Of a DNA stretch of 64,000 nucleotides, positions 18,801-27,399 are shown piece by piece. The notes beneath the pieces were generated by a model, which saw only the letters and a program-made list of their open reading frames with translations, searched no databases and was not told where the DNA came from. The stretch's first letter is position 1. Each line of letters begins with the position of its first letter. Both the position numbers and the translations under genes were made by a program. Location: contig CALQIX020000019.1 of assembly GCA_943330745.2 (NCBI GenBank), positions 1 through 64,000 of the forward strand, in the 5' to 3' direction. The stretch comes from Lishizhenia tianjinensis (GTDB lineage: Bacteria; Bacteroidota; Bacteroidia; Flavobacteriales_D; Crocinitomicaceae).

Positions 18801-20232
18801 TTCGAAAAACCGAATTTAGGATATATTCTAGTGAAACTTTAACATTTTCGTTAGTTATTTCCCATTCACCATTCTCATTAGAATACTTACAAAATGGATA
18901 ATAGTTAATTAAAGAGTTGGTTTCAACTTTTCGTTCTGTTGATTTGTAATGAACGGACCTAATCGAAATTATTTCTTTTGAATTGGAATATGTTACAACA
19001 GGTGTATTATTCCTTTCAAGAACTGAAATATCAATTAGTAAATCATAAGGTGTCTTAAAGTCGAAATAATCAATTAATTCAGCATCATCAGATTGGTATT
19101 TGCTGTCAATAAATTCTTCCGAAGAAAAGACCGATAATTCAATATTTGGAAATACTATTTTTTCATCAGAAAGGTTATTTAAATTGACGATCAATTTTTT
19201 TAAATCTTCTATTGCAATCCCTCCACAAGGAACATCTCTTTCCAGCACTGCAACTTTAATTTTGGACACAGAAGAAAGAAATTCCTCATTTTGCGTTATA
19301 TATTCTATTAAAGCTCTTTGAATTCTTGCAATTCCATATGGGATTAGAGTGAGTTGTAGAATATCCATTCCTAATTCCTCTTCCCAAATCGGATTTATAA
19401 AATTTATATAGTTTGTTTTAACGTATTCATTGTCTATTGCAGGATAAAGTAAGTTGTTAATTTTATTACTAATCTGTATTGAATCAAACTCGGAAGTTTT
19501 AATTCTTAAGGTATTAAACCAATTGGCATTTGATATGGCTTTGTCACGTTCTATGTCTAAAAAGCGTTGTTCTGGATTATTGTGTTGACTCCCATCAATT
19601 TCAATGACTATACCTTCGCGACTATTCTCACCTGAATATGGAAATTCAATCGAAAAGTCTGTTCTTTGTTCCTTAAAATTTGCTCTTATATTTTTAGATA
19701 TATTTTCAACATTAACGTTTTTACCAATTATATTCTCAATTGAACGTTGAGTTGAAACAAGTTGAATAATAAAGGCCCCATGCGTCCCAAAGGCAGACGG
19801 TAAAGATTTAAACAAGAACCTTTCTTCAAATTCACTTCCCAAATTCAATCCTTGTTTTTTATACTGATTTAGTGTTTTTTGAGTGTCTATTCTAGGATCA
19901 ATTATATGTAAACTTCGAAAGAAAAGAGTTTGTATTTCTTCATTTACGGATAGTTTGTTTAAGTCATCAAAACTGATTACGTCAGATTTTGAGGCCAAAA
20001 AGGATAAAGCGTGGGCGTTTAAAATTGTAGGCTCACCTCTTTGTAACAAATTAATTAAAACAGATTGAAGGGGTGTATATTCAATATTCCTCTCTTCAAA
20101 TCTAGATTTACTTTTTAAATTAAAATAACTAAGTAGATGAGTTAGTTTTTTTGAAGCAGTCAATTTCTCCTCATCAGATTCAAAAACCTGATAAAAGTTG
20201 TCAATTATATTTCCTGCAATATACTGTTTCAT
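15817..20232 (-). CDS. Vsr/DUF559-like nuclease fused to a RecQ-like DNA helicase
   Basis: A 1471-aa protein. Residues ~130-265 have a PD-(D/E)XK pattern of the Vsr/DUF559 type: GSEFEERF (~132-139), RTDFSIEF (Asp192), IVIEIDGSQH (Glu211, Asp213, His217) and ERDKAI (~228-233). The helicase core has motif I LLPTGGGKS (~500), the RecQ-type motif II DEAHCVSEWGHDFR (~605), FGLTATAS, and motif VI QEAGRGGRDG (~889). About 200 residues are inserted between the two helicase lobes. The last ~550 residues are unassigned. RecQ proteins usually have ~600 aa, so this is a large defence-type derivative. The start overlaps the upstream stop as ATGA. Confidence 0.85.
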   Translation of the reverse strand: MKQYIAGNIIDNFYQVFESDEEKLTASKKLTHLLSYFNLKSKSRFEERNIEYTPLQSVLINLLQRGEPTILNAHALSFLASKSDVISFDDLNKLSVNEEIQTLFFRSLHIIDPRIDTQKTLNQYKKQGLNLGSEFEERFLFKSLPSAFGTHGAFIIQLVSTQRSIENIIGKNVNVENISKNIRANFKEQRTDFSIEFPYSGENSREGIVIEIDGSQHNNPEQRFLDIERDKAISNANWFNTLRIKTSEFDSIQISNKINNLLYPAIDNEYVKTNYINFINPIWEEELGMDILQLTLIPYGIARIQRALIEYITQNEEFLSSVSKIKVAVLERDVPCGGIAIEDLKKLIVNLNNLSDEKIVFPNIELSVFSSEEFIDSKYQSDDAELIDYFDFKTPYDLLIDISVLERNNTPVVTYSNSKEIISIRSVHYKSTERKVETNSLINYYPFCKYSNENGEWEITNENVKVSLEYILNSVFRNPSFRNGQLPIIHNALQCKSVIGLLPTGGGKSLTYQFSSILQPGICLVIDPIKSLMKDQVRGLKEKFIDSCTFINSSLKAEDKRKAMRMFGDGKMQFVFISPERLQMEDFRQLMKEMYEKERYFSYCVIDEAHCVSEWGHDFRTAYLKLGENAINYCKTKDLKSIPLFGLTATASYDVLADVQRELSGNNDLNRLADDSIVRSEYTKRNELQFVIEEVTFPTAGHRDNISARLELGKRKQERLINLVEEIPNKLEDFIENPELVFGSDHEIDENIIAFDNITKDLNNFNPQNFYKEDNAALIFCPHTKGILGVTDKFKKQRNGLPAPRNGVLDVLEDLENISAGYFMGGGNENDNDSNEIQIESNNNQDDFIYGKLNLMVATKAFGMGIDKSNIRYTIHMNYPSSIESYVQEAGRGGRDGQIALSYILFNQQIVETPLGKYDVDFDINYYFHKNSFKGIQKEWAIIEELLTEIYYPDRTFELENLIAYDLDEQVSLNYWERENMKLLYINSEENESLGYFNLKNLNGNTNNSVNSELSKKIFLTLSSYIENQNLNEPVHIWIQNGDKQIGIEEILKSKKTGENFRVTVAFQNNTKERIKFLATWLGEVIDKRFNEEEVKKLMKNSSNALEFINNISEKYESLTRQNLDFEEYCNKRDVTRGVPLGTAYERFMALYDGNRDKLDTEKAIYRLSTLGIIDDYTINFQSRTFTLIGKRKSYNEYLKNLKSHLLKYLSKKTTDLKLKSLSTIDEDTLLRKCLKFLIQFVYSETERKRINAIKDMKDACIIGLKDNGSIELKNYINLYFNSKYARSGYSFINLNGIEINASLPDITKDGQNSKMSVVWDFMDFVYEDPKASEIDNIKHLRGACVRMLRDQYNNYTLLLLNAFTLYMLEFRNSKYLAEAEELVMEAFNQLEIQEPGIDEKRQEQYYNKFTKKILEKNQELDEQMTKHGFYFDFDLINLKKFIEPLERASQTLKTLNLKLNEYDKSNGSQN

Positions 20233-22733
20233 CTCCCCTTCAACGTTATCACCACCGGATTAAATGCGTCATAAAACCCGTTTAAATTTTCTGTAAAGAA
20301 TTTTTTAATGGGATCTATATCGCTATCTACGTAAAAGTTAACACCGTCTAACTGGTGTTTAATCCGACTCATTTTAGCGTCACTCATGATCTCCCAAAGG
20401 AGGGGTTGACCAAAACGTCCTTCAATATCATTCTTGTGGCTTTCGAGAACATTGAATAATCTCTTGTTATCCTCTTTTGACGCACGATTGATGGTAAACT
20501 CTATTGCAGCGTATGATTTGGTCACCAGTAAGGTGTATGATAGACCACTTATTCCTGCACCAGCACTTAACCAGAAGTCTTTGGTAGGATTTACTTTGGT
20601 AAATAAAATATGATGATTCAACGTTGGTAGTAATTCTTCCCAGAATTTACGCCTACGGGAAAATCTATCCGCACCACCGTTAATGTCAGAATTATACTTA
20701 ATGATTAACTCATCTTCCAGTTCAAATACCGCCAGAATTTTCTTTAAGTATGAGAATTTTGAATTGCTGTCAATATTCGCCTCAATAAAATAACCATTTA
20801 ACAATTCCTGAGGCGTTCTGAATTCAGATGCGTTTTTAGACAGTTTAATTATCTGATTGCTTTCCAATAATAACTCTGGGTTTTTCTCATAAAGAGACCT
20901 AAGAACATAAAAATACATCTGAGCGACATGAACTTCGTCAACCCGGGTATCCTCAAAAATAAAGTACTCTAACTTTTTATTTGTTGGGGGTTCAGCATCA
21001 AATATATTCTGCTCAGCGTCTGTTTCAAAAGTCGGGATCTCAACCTTTGGTATTTCCCAAATTTTTAGAAAACGGTCATAAATAATTTCGAATCGCTCAT
21101 TGTATTTATCTAGATTCCAGCTATCCTGTTTTTTAAGGTAATCATTCAACCACAATCTAGAGTACGCATAGCCTTGTTCTTTCCCATCGGTGTTCATGTC
21201 CCTTTTCTCAACAAAAGTCAAATTACTTAACGCACCGTTATTACCGGAAAGTGTAAGGTTTGCGATAGTATTTAATTTGTTTTCTTTAAAGTCAGTGTAT
21301 TCATATTGTGATAATTCACTTGTCCATTTATTGTCTGGATTACGAGGGAAGATATGTTCAATCGTGATTAATTCACTCGCTGTGTCTACATACTCACGAT
21401 TATTGAAATTCTCCAATAACTCAAAGAAGTAACTTCTATTCTTGGATTGTGTGTTGTATAAGTCTTTATCGTGCAGAGCGACCTTAACCTCTTGATCAGT
21501 TGGGAATTTACCGCTACCTCTTTTCTTCAATAAGGCGACACACAGAGAATCATAGTAATCCTCCTGATCTATTTCACTATACAAGGTCATGAAGATCTTG
21601 TTGAGAGCGTTTGTCGGTAGTCCAACAATAAATCTTCTCCAGGTAAAGCTTTGGATAAGTTTAAGAATTCTAATGAGGGTTGCTTTATCAATCGTACCAT
21701 TTTCACAATCCTCGAAAACCTGAAGTAGAAAAGGAAATGCGACATTGATTTCAAGTCTAGAAATGTATTCTAACTCTAAACGCAAAGATGCGTCAGAAAC
21801 TAACTGCGGATTAATGAACTTACGGTAATGTATGGATAAGGCTTTGATGTTTTCTAATTCCTGTTGGAACGCTTCATCTTTCTTGTTGTAATATATTTTT
21901 TTAAACTCCTCGTAGACTTTATTTTTATTTGGAATCCTTTTGGTTTTTAGGGTCAGGTAATCACGGATATAATCGGAAACCATTGACTTCTGCCGGTTAA
22001 AATCTCTAGCGTTTTCTTCTATTGGATTCCATATTTGGTCATAAATTTTATTCTGTTCTTTTGGCTCTAGATCCATCAAAATAAAATTCCTGATCAGATC
22101 AGACTGTGACAAATCAAGTCCTGTGGAATTTAAACTCTCAAATATACGTTGGGGGTCATCCTTGTCTCGTTCTAGTGCTATCTCGACAAAGATCAAACGC
22201 TTCAAACCATTCAAGATAGTCGTAAAGTTGTCCTCGTTAATCTGGTTTTTGAAATAGCTAAAATTCTCTTTTACATTGGAGTATTTGTCCAATTCATTTT
22301 CTGTACCGTTAAGGATTGCTTTAAACGCAACAGCGTTTGCGTCGGTTTGTTTTAATTTCAGTTTACTGGATTCGTTTTGGACGTATTGATTGGTCAAAAA
22401 GGAGTTGTAGATTTCCTCCTGTTGTGGTAATCCTTTTTCTCTAGCGTAACGGTACAATGCAACGTAAAGAATATTAATGGTAGTCAAACGCTGTTGACCA
22501 TCGATGATGACCAATTCTTTAACCTCACTCGTAATGATGATACCTTCATGTAGATAAACTATACTGCCAATAAAATGGGTAACTCTACTTTCTTTTTCTA
22601 CTGAAATGATGTCACGCAACAACTCTGCACACTGGTGTGTGGTCCAGTCATAATTACGCTGATATACTGGGATTACAAATTGTACTTTAGGCGTTTGTAA
22701 AAAGATTTGTATCTGTGTTTGTTTTGCTTCCAT
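20229..22733 (-). CDS. GmrSD-family DUF262/DUF1524 nuclease
   Basis: An 834-aa protein. The N-terminal DUF262 ParB-like nucleotide-handling domain shows IPVYQRNYDW (21-30), HFIGSIVYL (~53-61), DGQQRLTT (78-85) and FESLNSTGLDLSQSDLI. The DUF1524 HNH-type nuclease domain has IEHIFPRN (~455-462) followed by the conserved asparagine region NTIANLTL. A further ~270 C-terminal residues include a region like DUF5655/uncharacterised tails. Family members (GmrSD, BrxU, SspE) restrict phage DNA, often with modified bases. One base separates it from the Type IIG gene, so they are co-translated. Confidence 0.9.
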   Translation of the reverse strand: MEAKQTQIQIFLQTPKVQFVIPVYQRNYDWTTHQCAELLRDIISVEKESRVTHFIGSIVYLHEGIIITSEVKELVIIDGQQRLTTINILYVALYRYAREKGLPQQEEIYNSFLTNQYVQNESSKLKLKQTDANAVAFKAILNGTENELDKYSNVKENFSYFKNQINEDNFTTILNGLKRLIFVEIALERDKDDPQRIFESLNSTGLDLSQSDLIRNFILMDLEPKEQNKIYDQIWNPIEENARDFNRQKSMVSDYIRDYLTLKTKRIPNKNKVYEEFKKIYYNKKDEAFQQELENIKALSIHYRKFINPQLVSDASLRLELEYISRLEINVAFPFLLQVFEDCENGTIDKATLIRILKLIQSFTWRRFIVGLPTNALNKIFMTLYSEIDQEDYYDSLCVALLKKRGSGKFPTDQEVKVALHDKDLYNTQSKNRSYFFELLENFNNREYVDTASELITIEHIFPRNPDNKWTSELSQYEYTDFKENKLNTIANLTLSGNNGALSNLTFVEKRDMNTDGKEQGYAYSRLWLNDYLKKQDSWNLDKYNERFEIIYDRFLKIWEIPKVEIPTFETDAEQNIFDAEPPTNKKLEYFIFEDTRVDEVHVAQMYFYVLRSLYEKNPELLLESNQIIKLSKNASEFRTPQELLNGYFIEANIDSNSKFSYLKKILAVFELEDELIIKYNSDINGGADRFSRRRKFWEELLPTLNHHILFTKVNPTKDFWLSAGAGISGLSYTLLVTKSYAAIEFTINRASKEDNKRLFNVLESHKNDIEGRFGQPLLWEIMSDAKMSRIKHQLDGVNFYVDSDIDPIKKFFTENLNGFYDAFNPVVITLKGR

Positions 22734-22734
22734 T

Positions 22735-25700
22735 CTAACTGTTTTCTACAATTTGTATTTCTTCTTCCGCTAACTCATACAACTCATAAACCATATGGTC
22801 AATTTCTTTGTCAGTTTGGTCTATTTGGGATTTGAGGTCGATAGCTTGTTTTTTGAATCTTTCAAATCGATCAAACCAATCATCTTTTTGAACTCCCAAA
22901 AGAGTAACTTTATTTTTGGCTAGTTCCTTCTTAAATTCTAACCATGTAAGTGTATAGAATTCTTCTATTTTTTTTGATATTTTGTCCAGATTAAAATCTG
23001 TTTGTAGAAGACTTGTAAATTTAAAAGTCAGTTCTTGCATGTCTTTATTCAATTGCAACATGATTTCAGCTTTCAAAATGTAAGGTTGTTGTTCATTTAT
23101 ACTTATTTGTTTGATTGGTAACTTTTTAAGATTAATAATTTTAACCTCAGCGAAAGCCTTTCCTATCTCTGGGACAATAATGCGATATAAAAAATTCAAT
23201 AACTTACTATTTAATATGGATAAAAGGAACTTATGGCTAAATGTATCAGAAATACAAAACAAAAGATGAATCGTGTCTAAACAGAATCTACTTTGATCAT
23301 CAAAAGAAACCAACAATGAATCAGAAGTTCTTCGAAAAATTAATTTCTCTTTTCTTTTAAACATTTGTTCATTTGTGTTGCTCCAAAGTTCTTTGGGGAG
23401 ATATAAAATATAACCGACTTTATTACTTGTGTAATATTTAAAAAAGTCCTTTCCTCCGATAATTGGATAATATAAGTCACTGACTTTTGTTGAAGATAAA
23501 AATCTATTGTTATCTCCTGTTTTTATGCCATTATAAAAAACAAAGTCTTTATCATTTAATGACTTAGAATTTAAATTAGCCTTATTCCAAATGGAGATAT
23601 TAGAACCGAATAAAAACTTTTGATCGGGGTATTTTAAAAATTCGTTTTGCTTTTGAATTTTGAGATATGGATTTAAAAAATCCTCGATAGACTTCGCATC
23701 AATTAAAGTCGTCAAATTACTCTCATCATAGTCTTTTCTTACAATAGGAATAGATGTAAACCCCATTTCGGCATCATCAAAAACTTTATAAGACAAATTG
23801 ACTATAATTTCAATTTTAGTTGATTCAATGAGAAACTTTCGGAAATCCTTAAAAAAATAATTATTATGGTATGTGTTAGGAATGATATAAGACAAGTAAC
23901 CATTCTTTTTAATAATTTCAATTGCCTTTTCAAAAAATATTAAATAGGAACTTACTTTGTAGTTTGCACTACTGTATGTTTTCTTTAAAAATTCGGTTTG
24001 AAGATCATCATGTTTAGACCCTGCACCCAAGGCAAATGTAATATACGGTGGATTCCCAATTACCACATCAAAACCGCCATTCTCAAAAACGGATGGAAAC
24101 TCTATTTTCCAATTAAACGCTTTGTCACCAGCAACTTCAGGGTCGTCAATGAGGGAGTTTCCACATTTAATGTTATTGGATAAATTGGATAACTTTCTTC
24201 CTTGTTGTGCAGTTCTTAACCATAATGAAAGCTTAGCTATTTCAACGCTCTCTTCGTTGATGTCAACCCCGTAAATATTGTTTTCCAGAATTTGTAGATC
24301 CGTATCAAACAGACGCAGTGGTGAATTGGTAAGTTCTGCTATTAAATCATCCACAAACTTGTGTTCTTCAATAAAAAAGGACAATGCTTGGTTTAGGAAA
24401 GCGCCGCTACCACATGCCGGGTCACACACTTTTACAGTTAGTAACCAAGACTTATAGGTGTTCAATCTTTCAAAAAGATCTTTTCCCTTTTCATTCAGTT
24501 TTCCATCTGTTTTTTGAAAGTCATCTATGAAAATATCTATGTCAAGTTTTAGTTCTGATTTCTTTTCTGAACAGAGTTTACCTAGTGTATTATCTACAAT
24601 GTACTTGGTAATGTACTTCGGGGTGTAGAATACTCCATCCTTCTTACGTTTACTTTTGGTTTTATCTACTTGTTCACCACGTAGTTCTGCTTCCACATCA
24701 TCTACCTCATTCAATGAATGTTCGAAGATGTGACCAAGTATGTTTACGTCTACATCGGTGTTGAAGTCGTATTTAGAAAGTTTTAATAGATCATCTTTGA
24801 GTATATCATCGTCTATGGTCAATTGATCTAACACCTCATCAGGAGCAAACAATTCACCCCCAAACTCAGGGATGAGAACGGTTCCTTTGTTATCTTTTTT
24901 ACCTAAGTACAAATTGTTAAAGAACAATAGAACTAGTGTGTACAGGGGTCTTGGTGTATCAAATGCGTCATCCCTTAAGGCTTGCCATTTTTCAACTATC
25001 TGAACAACTGAGTTGGTGGTTACTAACCCTTTGTCTTCTGCGAATAAAACAAACAATACTCGGTCTAGAAATTTCTGTGATTTTTTAAACAGGGATAATT
25101 TATCAAACTGGGGGTTGTTCTTTAACGCATTCTCGAAAAAGCTACGTTTGAAGTTAGAATAATCCTTGTATAAACTTTTAGATATTTCTTCCTCATGAAA
25201 CTTAGTCTCTTGTCGAAGTAATTTGGGGATATTCTTTTCCAAAAGCCCCTCTCTTTGTAAGTACAGGTAAAATCTTCTGAATTTTTCCTTGTCCAGATTG
25301 TAAAGATCAAATTCTTCATAATCCGTAGTGTCATCGATATAAAAACGTAGTTTGTGAAAATTGGACGTAATGACATAACTACAATTCTTGTGGTTAAGTT
25401 TATAGTTAAATGCTTGTTGTTGGACATCAGTAAGGTTTTTTGTCTTGTTATCTTTTAGCTCGATAACTCCAACAACATTTTCTTCTTTTAGGATTGCGGC
25501 ATCCGCTTTTTTAGCGTTGGTTTCATTTTTTACCTCACGCATGATATCGACATGACGTTGGTAACCGAGTACTTTCCCAAAAATATCTTCGATAAACTCT
25601 CCTTGGTGAGCCTCTTCTTTTATTTTCTTATAAATCTTAATGTTTGCCTCACTATAAATGCTTTTAAACTCAGAGAATGCTTTATCAACGTTCTCCTCAT

Positions 25701-25749
25701 CCAATTGCTTGATGTATTTCTTAACGATCGCCTCTTGAAATAGTGCCAT
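22735..25749 (-). CDS. Type IIG (Eco57I-like) restriction-modification enzyme
   Basis: A 1004-aa single-chain enzyme. The N-terminal PD-(D/E)XK nuclease has EFIEDIFGKVLGY (51-63), KADAAI (Asp83), VIELKD (Glu97, Lys99) and a Gln-rich helix DVQQQAFNY. The helical connector ends in GVFYTPKYI (372-380). The N6-adenine methyltransferase core has motif I DPACGSGAF (443-451), YGVDIN and motif IV GNPPYI (565-570). The C-terminal ~350 residues are the target-recognition and coiled-coil part. All catalytic residues look intact. The gene starts 4 bases after the XRE stop and ends 1 base before the GmrSD-type gene. Confidence 0.92.
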   Translation of the reverse strand: MALFQEAIVKKYIKQLDEENVDKAFSEFKSIYSEANIKIYKKIKEEAHQGEFIEDIFGKVLGYQRHVDIMREVKNETNAKKADAAILKEENVVGVIELKDNKTKNLTDVQQQAFNYKLNHKNCSYVITSNFHKLRFYIDDTTDYEEFDLYNLDKEKFRRFYLYLQREGLLEKNIPKLLRQETKFHEEEISKSLYKDYSNFKRSFFENALKNNPQFDKLSLFKKSQKFLDRVLFVLFAEDKGLVTTNSVVQIVEKWQALRDDAFDTPRPLYTLVLLFFNNLYLGKKDNKGTVLIPEFGGELFAPDEVLDQLTIDDDILKDDLLKLSKYDFNTDVDVNILGHIFEHSLNEVDDVEAELRGEQVDKTKSKRKKDGVFYTPKYITKYIVDNTLGKLCSEKKSELKLDIDIFIDDFQKTDGKLNEKGKDLFERLNTYKSWLLTVKVCDPACGSGAFLNQALSFFIEEHKFVDDLIAELTNSPLRLFDTDLQILENNIYGVDINEESVEIAKLSLWLRTAQQGRKLSNLSNNIKCGNSLIDDPEVAGDKAFNWKIEFPSVFENGGFDVVIGNPPYITFALGAGSKHDDLQTEFLKKTYSSANYKVSSYLIFFEKAIEIIKKNGYLSYIIPNTYHNNYFFKDFRKFLIESTKIEIIVNLSYKVFDDAEMGFTSIPIVRKDYDESNLTTLIDAKSIEDFLNPYLKIQKQNEFLKYPDQKFLFGSNISIWNKANLNSKSLNDKDFVFYNGIKTGDNNRFLSSTKVSDLYYPIIGGKDFFKYYTSNKVGYILYLPKELWSNTNEQMFKRKEKLIFRRTSDSLLVSFDDQSRFCLDTIHLLFCISDTFSHKFLLSILNSKLLNFLYRIIVPEIGKAFAEVKIINLKKLPIKQISINEQQPYILKAEIMLQLNKDMQELTFKFTSLLQTDFNLDKISKKIEEFYTLTWLEFKKELAKNKVTLLGVQKDDWFDRFERFKKQAIDLKSQIDQTDKEIDHMVYELYELAEEEIQIVENS

Positions 25750-25753
25750 TCTA

Positions 25754-25945
25754 TTATTTTGTACTTATTAATAAATCTTTTACATCAACCCCCAAGATTT
25801 CAGCTATTTTATACAATACCTCAATACTGGGTTGGGTTCTATTCTGGACATAACCATTTACAATGTTGTAGCTTTTACCCAATTGGTCAGCTAACCACAC
25901 CTGTTTAATCCCTTTTTGTTCGAGCACTTCTTTAATCCTGTTCAT
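25754..25945 (-). CDS. XRE-family regulator (controller-protein-like)
   Basis: A 63-aa helix-turn-helix protein with the classical layout: KQVWLADQLGKSYNIVNGYV, then QPSIEVLYKIAEILGV and DLL. Its size and its position directly before a restriction-modification gene resemble C-proteins, which delay restriction until methylation is done. It is the first gene of the five-gene operon. Direct repeats GTATTTTAGG / GTATTTTTTGG lie 38-58 bases upstream on the same strand and may be its operator. Confidence 0.88.
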   Translation of the reverse strand: MNRIKEVLEQKGIKQVWLADQLGKSYNIVNGYVQNRTQPSIEVLYKIAEILGVDVKDLLISTK

Positions 25946-25982
25946 GATTTTGAATAGTGAAACGTAAATATATGTATTATAA

Positions 25983-26003
25983 CCAAAAAATACCCTAAAA
26001 TAC
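25983..26003 (-). promoter_or_regulatory. Tandem repeat upstream of the XRE gene, possible operator
   Basis: On the minus strand GTATTTTAGG is followed directly by GTATTTTTTGG, between the polymerase-like gene and the XRE start. One copy overlaps the island-recurrent TACCCTAA motif. Role inferred only from position. Confidence 0.35.
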
Positions 26004-26025
26004 AGTTATTCATGTCTGTTTTTTA

Positions 26026-27399
26026 TCAATTAAGTAAAATATAATTTACCTCATCTGGTTTGGTCACTTTCAGCTTACCTTTCAACCCAAACGACTTAAA
26101 TTGAGTCTTTATGGTTTGTAAAACCTTGTTTGCGTCACGACTTCGAATAATCAAACTATCGTGTTTAGTCAGACAAAATACTCCCCTCTTTTTAAGTGTA
26201 ACGTAAATCTTATCGATAAAAAGTTTTGACTCCATTTTTTGGAGAGTTATGGATATATCTCTGTACCCATGTTCCTTTTTATAGATGTGTAGCCATTGGT
26301 GTACCTCGGGGAATAAGGACTTGAATTCCTTTTTACCCTTGGAGTTGTAATTTGAGGAGAACAGAATAGTTATCATGAGTAATTTCGCGTCATCCCGGGT
26401 TTCCAAGCCGAGTTGATCCTGAACATAATCGTATATTTCACCATTATAACTGAAACTACAAAAGTTGTCGACGCCATTCAATTCTGGAGTGTCCTCCAAC
26501 ATTTTAGATAGAAAACACAGTTGTGAGTTCGCTAAGTCGATTTGAATCAAATTATTCCTCTTACAAATCCAATCGGTATAGACTGAAGGTAGGTTCGTAA
26601 GGTTGGTGTCAAGTCGGTTATTGGTCGTGTTCCTAGTCGCTTTGTAATCTTGGGAAAACAATTGATTTAATGCGTTTTTGTCATATAGAACAACACTTTC
26701 CCTTCTCCTTTCCAAAAAGCGACTCAAATCATCTAAAATCACCCCCTTTTTAGACACTATTATACTGGTGTTGGTGAGTTTGGATCTAATGTTGATCTCG
26801 TCATGACTAAAGAATCGTCTACTTCCCGGTCTACCATAAGGTGAGTACAATTTATATCGACCAGCTAACAATTCATCAACAACCTTGATCTTACTCGTTT
26901 CAACGGTTACATTTTCCACTCTGTTTTTAAAAAGGGGTTCCAATCCTTTTTTATCCAGAGTTAGTGAGTTCATGTCCTTTTCGAACCATTCGTAGTATTT
27001 ATCTTTAGGTTGTTCCTTCTCAAAAATGGTTATTTCTATCAAATCATCTTCTAGATTGGGGGAGCATAAAAGCCCCGGACTTCCCGTTATAATATTTGTA
27101 TTAAGAAAATATTTGTAACAATTATCTTTAGAATATGAAGTTCTCCTCACCATTTTATATTTGAGTAATAACTTGATCCATTTGTAATAGTACTTTGTGT
27201 AGTTAGATTCTAGATCCTGGAATGTTCTTTCCACTGGTGAATATATGTTGTCATGTTTCCGTTGAGAATCTCTCATTAATAACCAAATAAACTTAAAGGC
27301 GTAACTCCTTTGAGTGGGGGAAATATCAAACTTATTCATTTCCTCCACTATACTCTTTGGAAGTAATACCGTTCTTTTTATTTTCTTTCCAATCCCCAT
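26026..27399 (-). CDS. Putative family A-like polymerase, possible replication protein of the element
   Basis: A 457-aa protein. The N-terminal ~100 residues look like a winged-helix DNA-binding region. The C-terminal half shows the three palm/fingers motifs expected of family A polymerases, spaced correctly. Motif A is LIQIDLANSQ (Asp288). The motif B-like helix is RDDAKLLMITILF (Arg335-x3-Lys339 ... Phe347). Motif C is KHDSLII (His413-Asp414). No 3'-5' exonuclease part is visible, and it is much shorter than Pol I. Probably a replication protein for the excised island; the assignment rests on motifs only. Confidence 0.55.
   Translation of the reverse strand: MGIGKKIKRTVLLPKSIVEEMNKFDISPTQRSYAFKFIWLLMRDSQRKHDNIYSPVERTFQDLESNYTKYYYKWIKLLLKYKMVRRTSYSKDNCYKYFLNTNIITGSPGLLCSPNLEDDLIEITIFEKEQPKDKYYEWFEKDMNSLTLDKKGLEPLFKNRVENVTVETSKIKVVDELLAGRYKLYSPYGRPGSRRFFSHDEINIRSKLTNTSIIVSKKGVILDDLSRFLERRRESVVLYDKNALNQLFSQDYKATRNTTNNRLDTNLTNLPSVYTDWICKRNNLIQIDLANSQLCFLSKMLEDTPELNGVDNFCSFSYNGEIYDYVQDQLGLETRDDAKLLMITILFSSNYNSKGKKEFKSLFPEVHQWLHIYKKEHGYRDISITLQKMESKLFIDKIYVTLKKRGVFCLTKHDSLIIRSRDANKVLQTIKTQFKSFGLKGKLKVTKPDEVNYILLN

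Noticed and set aside
14976..25945. A BREX or DISARM locus
   Set aside because: No PglZ phosphatase, BrxC-like ATPase, DrmA/DrmB or PLD nuclease is present; the methyltransferase also carries its own nuclease domain, unlike PglX.
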